DNA of 25,181 nucleotides from a virus, in IMG/VR virus record IMGVR_UViG_3300042519_001095, positions 1 through 25,181 of that record. One strand, given 5' to 3'. Within the stretch, counting starts at the first letter, position 1. Every line of letters starts with the position of its first letter. Made by a program: the position numbers and the translations under genes. Of the stretch, positions 18,249 through 25,181 are shown one piece after another. The notes beneath the pieces are model-generated. The model had not been told where the DNA came from and searched no databases. It saw only the letters and a program-made list of their open reading frames with translations.

Positions 18249-20027
18249 TTAATCCACGGTTATCAAATTGGCAACCAATTGTTTTTGGAGATCGGTTAAT
18301 AGTGTTAAGATGCGTTGCATCATCAAAACATTGACAGATTCATTCCCATTCATGTAAAGATTGTTGGTGTCGTATGTGATTTCTTGTATTTTATTTAGAA
18401 ATACGTCATTTTTACCAATTGAGTAGGAATTGGTTGCATTTGTATAAAGTGTTAGTATATCTTTGAGAATGTATGATATGGTTTTGTTGAAAAATAATCC
18501 ATACGAAGTGTCTGCACATTTGACACCATCATAATTTTTTATTAAATCCAAGGAAATGGAACTAAGATATGAATCGGGAATATTTTGCCGAAGAGGATAT
18601 ATTCTACCAGAATTCAATAAGAAAACGTAATTTTTATCAGATTTAACGATATTATCGAACATATAATTAGTGTAATAATTGGAATCCAGAGATGTGGTAT
18701 TCCATTTCAAATTACCATTTCCAAATTTTTGGATATAATTTTTCCACGTTTCTTTTTTCACATACTTGAGGTTGCTTTCTCGCATTTGCCCTGTTGGATA
18801 TGTTGGGTTTGATACCACACGGGTTTGACATTGCGCCGAACTATTTAAATAAAATATATTGGAATCGTGATTGGAAAACGATACCCTATAATTGTCACTA
18901 TTTTGGAATTCTGATATTGGGGTGTCCCTCAACGTTCCTTCAATATCCAAAGGATCAAAAAACATAATATGAAAAATATTTGATTTTTGATGTAAAATGA
19001 TGACATAATCATCAATAACCCGAATATTAACGCTTAATAATTCCTCAATCCCAAGGGATGCTAAATTGAACTCAATTATTTTTTCTGTTGAGTATTTATT
19101 TCTAAGAACAAGAGCATCATTTTCAATGGATGTCCTGTAATTATCCCCGAAACGAATGAATTCTGTTGAAAAATTTGGGATATTATAAAATTTGCGTCCC
19201 CATTTACCGATCAAGTCCTTAAATTTCTTTTCAATACTCCATTTAAATATTTCAGAATTAACATCCCCTAATTTGATCGAGTCCACCAGAACTAAAGTAT
19301 CGCATTCAATATAATTAATAGAATCATATACCAATAAATCACCAAGCGTGATAATGGTTATTTTATTTTCAAATTCATCATAATCAATTCCATATACCTC
19401 TTCGGAAAATTCCAACTCCTGAACGGAGTATTCGATATATCCTTCATCTGTAAATGATCCCTTGAGAGTATAAAGTTCGAAACCAGTTGAACATAGATAT
19501 TTAAACGTTTGATCAGATTTGACAAATAACGCCCCATATTTAATCTTTTCAAGAAATGCCCATTCGAGAGAATATCGAAATGGATCGATATGAGATATAT
19601 TTTTCTTCCCCGACATGAGATCGTCGTTTCTCATGTCAACGATGGTGGATGACAACCCGTAATAATGGGAGTCGTTTTCCGTGAAATTGATGATTTGAGG
19701 ATTATTAACAACCAAAGATTTGAAAACAATTAGATTATTCTGGTTGATGATGGATAATAATCTTTCCATCTCAACCTTGTTGAGAACATCAAAAACATTG
19801 GCTGTTATATCGGATGTTTCCGTGATTGAATCAAATTGATTGTCAAATTCCATTTTATTGAGATAGAAATCTGAAATGAAAGTGTTCTTCGGGGTAAGTT
19901 GCTCAGAAGTCTCGCTTTTTTTGCGTTCCGTATATGCAACCCCTTCTTCAACGTGGAAGAATCCAGAGTAATCGGCACCATTTAAGGTAAATGCTTCACC
20001 TGATGTAAATTTGAAATACGAAATCAT
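18249..20027 (-). CDS. Structural protein, 592 aa, beta-rich (tail/baseplate)
   Basis: No family named. The protein is beta-rich, Asn/Tyr/Ser/Ile-rich and acidic with no signal peptide, as expected of a cytoplasmically assembled virion protein. The middle contains successive strands that could be propeller blades (IDYDEFENKITIITLGDLLVYD, FNLASLGIEELLSVNIRVIDDYVIILHQ, SDKNYVFLLNSGRIYPL). The C-terminus is a helix with LTDLQKQLVANLITVD, perhaps an assembly or trimer helix. ATGA overlap with the upstream gene and eight bases to the next gene show operon expression. Confidence 0.72.
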   Translation of the reverse strand: MISYFKFTSGEAFTLNGADYSGFFHVEEGVAYTERKKSETSEQLTPKNTFISDFYLNKMEFDNQFDSITETSDITANVFDVLNKVEMERLLSIINQNNLIVFKSLVVNNPQIINFTENDSHYYGLSSTIVDMRNDDLMSGKKNISHIDPFRYSLEWAFLEKIKYGALFVKSDQTFKYLCSTGFELYTLKGSFTDEGYIEYSVQELEFSEEVYGIDYDEFENKITIITLGDLLVYDSINYIECDTLVLVDSIKLGDVNSEIFKWSIEKKFKDLIGKWGRKFYNIPNFSTEFIRFGDNYRTSIENDALVLRNKYSTEKIIEFNLASLGIEELLSVNIRVIDDYVIILHQKSNIFHIMFFDPLDIEGTLRDTPISEFQNSDNYRVSFSNHDSNIFYLNSSAQCQTRVVSNPTYPTGQMRESNLKYVKKETWKNYIQKFGNGNLKWNTTSLDSNYYTNYMFDNIVKSDKNYVFLLNSGRIYPLRQNIPDSYLSSISLDLIKNYDGVKCADTSYGLFFNKTISYILKDILTLYTNATNSYSIGKNDVFLNKIQEITYDTNNLYMNGNESVNVLMMQRILTLLTDLQKQLVANLITVD

Positions 20028-22291
20028 GGGATTGTTAAATTATTTATTTGAGTGGTTATTGAAGAGCGATCAACAATCTCTGAAGATATACGATTACGAA
20101 GTCCATCCATATCAGAATCTTCCAATTCAACATTTTTGATGAATATATTGACAAAATTCGATTTATAAGCTTGATTGTTGCACACACTTTGAAGATATTC
20201 AACCGTGTCGGTGCTGTTTCTCATACCACAAGGTAAAGTAATTGTAATTGGGTCTATTTTAGATTCCCCGTCAAGCATTGGAGTGATAAATGCGAGATTT
20301 TCTGATGTATATTCTGTAGTTACACCAACTTTCAACAAGGTATTTTGGTTAAAAATGTCCTCATCATTCACAACAAAATCTCCAAACACCAATCTTTTTC
20401 CATAAAATTGGTAAATATCAAAAGTATAATACCCCACAATTTGGTTATTTAGAAAGAAATATAATTGTCCGGTTACAGCATCAATGGAAACACAAACAAA
20501 ATTGCGCTGGGATGGTTTATACACAACCGTTTCCGTGAAAGTGGTGGTTTCAACGAATCCGGGATTATAAAGGTTCATTTCAAATATGAGATTATCACCT
20601 CTTTTTTCAATGGTGAGTCCTCCATTGGTATTATTTCGTTTGCTTTTGAATTTCCAATTTTGTCTATTACCATCAAAATAAAATTTTACGGTGAATTTAC
20701 TAGCATCATTCAATTGTTTGAAATAATTAATATTATTTCCGGTTGTTGTTAGGGATTGACAGGGTGTTATCACCACCGGATCGGTTACAGACTCTTCCGC
20801 TTTAATTCTTTCGTATGTGTATTTGCAATTCGGTACAAATAACATATCACTTTTTTTATCAAACACCGTGAAAGATGAGAGACTGTCCCGTATTGATGTA
20901 TTTCCAGTCACTAATTCCTCCACCACATCATCATATGTAGGATTGAATGAATTATCTCCCACCAGTGCCAAGGATTTTTCAATCAAATCGGGGTAATAGT
21001 AACGATCCACCCAAACTTTATCACTACCAAGGGGGGAACCGGACAACCAAGTGCATAGATATGTTTGCCCATCATCATAGCTCACTGAAACATCGGAGCG
21101 ATATACCTTATCTGCATATTCGGGTGTTGGATATCCAAATGCTCCCGATTCCACGAATTTTGTATCATTGATATTGATCCTGCTGAATGGGGACATGTTA
21201 TCCGGCGCAGTAAAACGATTCAGTCCGGGAAGAATTTCATATGATTTGTTGTAAAGAACATAATTTAGAGCTAAAGTCTCATCTTTTTCAGTGTCGATAT
21301 CATTGAAAATGGATGTATAATTCCGCATACCATCAACGAAAAATTTCAAGTCTTGTGAAGATAATAATGTGTTGCCCGATGTAAACGTATTGTCTTGGGT
21401 GAGTTGATTCTTTAGAACAATGATATCAGTTGAATCGTTTTCACGGTGTAACAGATAGTTATTATCCAAATCCTTTAGTATTCCGTTTTCCGATATGGTA
21501 TTATCGTCCCCATATTCAACATAAGAAGTATTTGGATTAATATTGAAATCGGAATATATGTCTTTGCTCAGATAAATGGGATTGGTGTAAACACTCGCTT
21601 TATTTGCGGATGTGGATGGAGATAATGTCAGCGAATTACCCGTTTTTCTGACAAAATAAGGAACACCAGATAAGGTTTGGAAGAGGAATATAGCCTTGTT
21701 TGGGCGGGAGTAGATATATTTGAAATCATAGGCAGTCAATCCTAGATTTTGAGTATAAAAATTTAATTCATTATTAGCATTTCTAGTCAAATAATATTTT
21801 TTATAGTCATAATATTGATGAATGTTGCAAACATTGTTGGGTTTCAGTGTAATGACAAAATTTGTGGACAAAGAATCACCGTTTGTCGAGAAATTATAAT
21901 TTCCGTAGTATTCACTCTCGTTATAGATACCCGACAATCCCAATCTTCTGGTATCTGCTCTTTGAAACGCCAAAAAATTACCCCCAAAGTTCAGATTGGT
22001 TAATAATGAATCGGATTTCAGAATTTGATCTTCCTTTTCGAGAATGTTCGATACTTTGGTATTTCTAGTCAGTAAGAAATTGGTATAATTCTTATTTTTG
22101 ACATCAACGATACCCGAAAGAGCGTTGTAAAACGTCAGCGTATAATCTCCTTGATAATATCTTGAAAAATTCTGAAACCTTATATCTTCCAAATTTGAGG
22201 AAAGGGGAACAGATTCACAGGATGATAATTTATCAAATAAAATAGCCACAAGATTATTTAATGAGTAATTCCAATAGATAACCACCTTCAT
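20024..22291 (-). CDS. Structural protein with LamG-like domain, 755 aa
   Basis: Very likely a virion protein. Beta-rich throughout, Asn/Tyr/Ser-rich. Around residues 524-640 the pattern FTVKFYFDG, GGLTIEKRGDNLIFEM, NFVCVSIDAVTGQLYFFLNNQIVGYYTF and KRLVFGDF is that of a concanavalin/LamG jelly roll, a carbohydrate-binding type fold used in phage tails. The C-terminus has a helical DMDGLRNRISSEIVDRSSITTQINN end. The ATG at 22291 overlaps the previous gene by 38 bases; GTG at 22249, just after the upstream stop, is an alternative start (741 aa). Stop overlaps the next ATG. Confidence 0.74.
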   Translation of the reverse strand: MKVVIYWNYSLNNLVAILFDKLSSCESVPLSSNLEDIRFQNFSRYYQGDYTLTFYNALSGIVDVKNKNYTNFLLTRNTKVSNILEKEDQILKSDSLLTNLNFGGNFLAFQRADTRRLGLSGIYNESEYYGNYNFSTNGDSLSTNFVITLKPNNVCNIHQYYDYKKYYLTRNANNELNFYTQNLGLTAYDFKYIYSRPNKAIFLFQTLSGVPYFVRKTGNSLTLSPSTSANKASVYTNPIYLSKDIYSDFNINPNTSYVEYGDDNTISENGILKDLDNNYLLHRENDSTDIIVLKNQLTQDNTFTSGNTLLSSQDLKFFVDGMRNYTSIFNDIDTEKDETLALNYVLYNKSYEILPGLNRFTAPDNMSPFSRININDTKFVESGAFGYPTPEYADKVYRSDVSVSYDDGQTYLCTWLSGSPLGSDKVWVDRYYYPDLIEKSLALVGDNSFNPTYDDVVEELVTGNTSIRDSLSSFTVFDKKSDMLFVPNCKYTYERIKAEESVTDPVVITPCQSLTTTGNNINYFKQLNDASKFTVKFYFDGNRQNWKFKSKRNNTNGGLTIEKRGDNLIFEMNLYNPGFVETTTFTETVVYKPSQRNFVCVSIDAVTGQLYFFLNNQIVGYYTFDIYQFYGKRLVFGDFVVNDEDIFNQNTLLKVGVTTEYTSENLAFITPMLDGESKIDPITITLPCGMRNSTDTVEYLQSVCNNQAYKSNFVNIFIKNVELEDSDMDGLRNRISSEIVDRSSITTQINNLTIP

Positions 22292-22739
22292 TAGTCACCA
22301 ATTGATGCATCTTTGAACCGCTCTGTAAATAAACGGTATTTACAAGCTTAACATCTCCCACTGATGTCGCATAATCATAGTTGGTGATGGATAAAGGTAA
22401 TGTAAAAGTTGATATATCAGTATTGGTATAATATAAGGAAACCGTCGCTGTCAGTGTTTGACTTGTGGAGATGACAGATGGGAAGTATTCGTGTGTGTAG
22501 GTGGTCATCAGAAGAGATGAAAACACGTTGGATGCAATGTTTTGATTCTGTAGTATATCATTTTCAAAGAAATCTTCCACATTATCTCCCCAATCAATGG
22601 TTAGGTGTGTGGGAAAAATTCGTTCAGTGACTCCCGATAAAGATAATGTCAACAAGGTATGATCAACCACACCTATTGTTGAATAGGTTGTGGTTTGGTT
22701 GGTGTTTGTTGAAGACAAGGATAGGAATTTGGTGTTCAT
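22254..22739 (-). CDS. PKD-like beta-sandwich structural protein, 161 aa
   Basis: The pattern THLTIDWGDNVEDFF followed about 25 residues later by TTYTHEYFPS is the WxxGDG ... HxY hallmark of PKD-type beta sandwiches, which occur as spacer domains in phage tail and capsid decoration proteins. The N-terminus is Ser/Thr-rich (SLSSTNTNQTTTYST). It is a single-domain protein with ATGA coupling upstream, so its dose follows the 814-aa protein. It lies among tail genes, so tail or baseplate decoration is the simplest role. Confidence 0.7.
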   Translation of the reverse strand: MNTKFLSLSSTNTNQTTTYSTIGVVDHTLLTLSLSGVTERIFPTHLTIDWGDNVEDFFENDILQNQNIASNVFSSLLMTTYTHEYFPSVISTSQTLTATVSLYYTNTDISTFTLPLSITNYDYATSVGDVKLVNTVYLQSGSKMHQLVTNEGGYLLELLIK

Positions 22740-25180
22740 CGTTGTTTGATTTGCTTATGGTTAATCATGGAGAACGGATTCAATTTGAAATCAAATTCCT
22801 GAATGATGAATTGGTTGCCCACGGTTTTCATGAGGAATGATATGTTATATTGATCGGAGCGATTATCATAGGTGAACATTGGTTCCTCTGCCTTGATGTA
22901 TGCTTCCGATCCTCCTGACACCGTGTAGAAGTTGGTCAATCCCCCTACAGAATAGATTTTTTTGATGTGTTTCGTGGTATCAATCTCATAAATTGTTGGA
23001 TATATTTTGAAATCGTTACTCACCACTGGATAAGTCTCAACATCCAATCTTGCGTAATACACCTTATCTTTTTTCTTGAATCGTTTGGACACTTTTTGGT
23101 AAGGATTATCATTGAATGATGTGACATATGTGGATTTCTTGGGATTTACAAAAGCTCCATTGTCAAAAAGGATTTTTTTAGCGATTAGATTGTTATCGGT
23201 TTGGATGAATATGGTGTCTCCCACCACTTCGAATGAGGAAACACCCGATAATTCGTTATAAACAGAACTCAACAGGGTTGTTGAGAGGTAACTGAAGGTT
23301 GTTTGAAGTGATTTAACCTCTTTGGTGTATGCATTCCTAACATAGATCGTGCCATGTGACGACAACCTTGTGAAGTAATTCTCAGTTGGGGAAGATGAAA
23401 GATTGTAAACACTGGATTGCAATACCGTGGGATCGTAATAGATGGATGGGAATTGAAATTGGATATCACACAACGAATTGGTTGCCTTACCCCCATCAAT
23501 CATGAATGTATTCACTTCATCAGGAACAATTTCTTGGGTTGCATTCGCAGTTAAAGTTGGATATGAAGGATCAACCAATGCTCTTTGAAGGGGGGATGAG
23601 TCGTGGATACCCCCCTCAATCAAACGGGAGTAATAGTAAGTGCCACTGAGAGGATACCCACTCAAATCGGATGAAATGGTATCGGTTACGAGAACTCCAT
23701 TGCGGAAAACATTATAACCTTCCAGAATTTGACAAATTGGATAAAAATCGGGAGGATATGTGAAATTATCCGTAAATTTTCCTCCGAACAGAATGTAATG
23801 GCGGGAGAAATCGGTGGTAAATCCTCCCGTGTGTGAAGATAACCCCGATCTTGTGGTATATGGAAAGGTGGAATCATCAACCGTTGAATAATCAAAGGCA
23901 TATCCTTCCCCATATTTGAAATCGTAGAAGGTATGTCCATCTAGAATGATATATTGTTTCTCTGTTTCTGGTATTACCTTGATGGTTTGCTTGAAACTCC
24001 CATCATTTTTAAACAAACCATAGAGATTGTTATAGATATCCTCCTTGGAATCCTGAATGTAACCCGATTCAAACACTTTATCCAGATATTTTGAAGGTGT
24101 CGTCTCCGTTTGGGAGATATAACCGTAATATTGGGAATCGCTTTTATTACTAATCGGTTGATTTTTGGCTTTCCCCGAAGAATCATTGCGTTTCAGGAAT
24201 AAATCGTTGTTTACGAATGTTAGAATACCATCATTATTACCCCTGATATCAGGATCAGGAAAATAGTAGATGGTATTGGGTTCTAGATTATCAAAATTGA
24301 AGGAATATGAAGGTATTTCCCCATCAATCAAAATAATGGATAGCTTGTGGGGGCGAAAGAACCCCATTTCCACAGGTGTTGTGAATTCTTTTCTCTGAGT
24401 GGAAGCTGTTGTGGGATATTTCGTGTTGAAAAAGGAAGCTGCTGGATTATCAGCATCCAACATCTTACCCGAAATGAAGTCATATACAGTGGAACCCGTG
24501 GAAAGATAATAATAATTGGAAGAAATGTATTTCTCCGTTAATTTTCTCTTGTTATCCAGTAAGGAGTTCCCTTCTTTCAATTCAATCAGTGAAGCGGATA
24601 CCCCAGCAAATACTTCGGGAATGAGTTCTGCATTGGTTTTGAGGAAAATATCCAGCCCATAATCCAAATCCTTGTTATCATATATCTGAACATTCGGTGT
24701 TTGATTGAAGTATTCAGGATATGTTTCATACAACTCCTCGATTTCCACCTCCAAATCGTTTTTCAGATTGGAAAAGTCATAATTGATCTTTCTGTTATCA
24801 AGATTTTCCAAATAATTTATGGTAATATCTTTGATATCCTTGGTCAATCCAAAATTTGTTCCTGAAATTCTCTTCTTGGTGATCTGAAACTTGGCTTCTT
24901 CCCGTTTTTTATTATAATATTCCGAAATTTCAATTAATTTGCGGGAATAAAACGGAATGGCAATATCAAGATCAAGGGGATCGTTGAAATCCAGCTTGGA
25001 AAGGAACTTCTGCTCCTCTAAAGTGGTGTATTCTAGATTGACATCCTGAATGAATTCCCGATACCTTTCGATGATCACGGAATTATCATCCGCAGTCTTG
25101 GTATTCTTCACAAAATTCCAAGATTTGAGATATGCCGTGTAATAATCCTGATTTTTTGAAGGATTGAAAGACACATCCAT
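22736..25180 (-). CDS. Large structural protein, at least 814 aa (start may lie outside window)
   Basis: The frame is open to the right edge; an ATG is at 25178-25180, so it either starts there or continues beyond the window. N-terminal section (about 1-130) is helical and charged (KNQDYYTAYLKSWNFVKN, then FNDPLDLDIAIPFYSRKLIEI and YYNKKREEAKFQI), the remainder is beta-rich with many Tyr/Ser/Asn. The helical start followed by beta domains resembles large baseplate or tail proteins of T4-like environmental phages (recollection); specific identity not known. It heads the visible structural operon and overlaps the next gene by ATGA. Confidence 0.72.
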   Translation of the reverse strand: MDVSFNPSKNQDYYTAYLKSWNFVKNTKTADDNSVIIERYREFIQDVNLEYTTLEEQKFLSKLDFNDPLDLDIAIPFYSRKLIEISEYYNKKREEAKFQITKKRISGTNFGLTKDIKDITINYLENLDNRKINYDFSNLKNDLEVEIEELYETYPEYFNQTPNVQIYDNKDLDYGLDIFLKTNAELIPEVFAGVSASLIELKEGNSLLDNKRKLTEKYISSNYYYLSTGSTVYDFISGKMLDADNPAASFFNTKYPTTASTQRKEFTTPVEMGFFRPHKLSIILIDGEIPSYSFNFDNLEPNTIYYFPDPDIRGNNDGILTFVNNDLFLKRNDSSGKAKNQPISNKSDSQYYGYISQTETTPSKYLDKVFESGYIQDSKEDIYNNLYGLFKNDGSFKQTIKVIPETEKQYIILDGHTFYDFKYGEGYAFDYSTVDDSTFPYTTRSGLSSHTGGFTTDFSRHYILFGGKFTDNFTYPPDFYPICQILEGYNVFRNGVLVTDTISSDLSGYPLSGTYYYSRLIEGGIHDSSPLQRALVDPSYPTLTANATQEIVPDEVNTFMIDGGKATNSLCDIQFQFPSIYYDPTVLQSSVYNLSSSPTENYFTRLSSHGTIYVRNAYTKEVKSLQTTFSYLSTTLLSSVYNELSGVSSFEVVGDTIFIQTDNNLIAKKILFDNGAFVNPKKSTYVTSFNDNPYQKVSKRFKKKDKVYYARLDVETYPVVSNDFKIYPTIYEIDTTKHIKKIYSVGGLTNFYTVSGGSEAYIKAEEPMFTYDNRSDQYNISFLMKTVGNQFIIQEFDFKLNPFSMINHKQIKQR

Positions 25181-25181
25181 C

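Noticed and set aside
1-25181. tRNA or rRNA genes.
   Set aside because: No cloverleaf-like conserved arms (such as GGTTCGAATCC-type T arms) or rRNA-like segments were noticed by eye; a covariance search was not possible.

Overview
The window looks like part of the genome of a large, AT-rich, T4-related tailed bacteriophage (myovirus type). Four replication proteins resemble T4 gp32 (single-stranded DNA binding protein), gp45 (sliding clamp), gp61 (primase, 341 aa against about 342 in T4) and, more weakly, gp59 (helicase loader). They are set among many tiny, overlapping unknown genes. A long opposing block encodes tail or fibre type structural proteins. No chromosomal housekeeping gene, rRNA or tRNA was seen. 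The host is unresolved: many start codons are preceded only by A/T-rich sequence without a Shine-Dalgarno (a habit also known in Bacteroidetes), while a few genes have clear AAGGGG or AAGGA sites.

Layout. Positions 2-5720 (+) are a tightly coupled operon with repeated ATGA/GTGA stop-start overlaps: a degenerate DHH-family protein cut by the window edge, eight small unknowns including a 42-aa membrane peptide, a gp59-like protein, an unknown, and the SSB, closed by a strong hairpin terminator (5728-5764). Positions 5771-6881 hold a Pro/Gln-rich protein overlapping the sliding clamp. Positions 6896-11706 (+) are small unknown genes, two compact zinc-ribbon type proteins or peptides, and the primase. 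One late-type gene lies on the minus strand (10701-11117).

A 19-bp element, TTAAAAACTAGANTANAAT, occurs five times on the + strand (6871, 8823, 10273, 11498, 13102). Each copy stands before a small gene, and four sit 7-8 nt from the last T of the TATAAT/TACAAT core to the ATG. It looks like a phage-specific promoter whose transcripts would start at or next to the start codon (leaderless mRNA).

An IS1341-type element (about 11708-13041) carries tnpB with an intact RuvC triad and zinc finger but no tnpA. It is bounded by a 14-bp inverted repeat (one mismatch) and has a hairpin at its downstream end. Small + strand genes resume at 13131-14630, including a membrane-anchored zinc-ribbon protein.

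From 25180 down to 14613 (minus strand) lies a contiguous structural operon: an 814-aa protein, a PKD-like protein, a LamG-like protein, a 592-aa protein, a Gly-rich adhesin-like fibre, two paralogous fibre proteins with the same N-terminal repeat-like domain, a 113-aa Thr-rich mucin-like protein, and a GT-A glycosyltransferase with the DSH metal motif known from polypeptide GalNAc-transferases. The last two suggest a phage-encoded mucin-type O-glycosylation pair acting on the virion surface. This pair and the leaderless-promoter element are the most novel candidates here.
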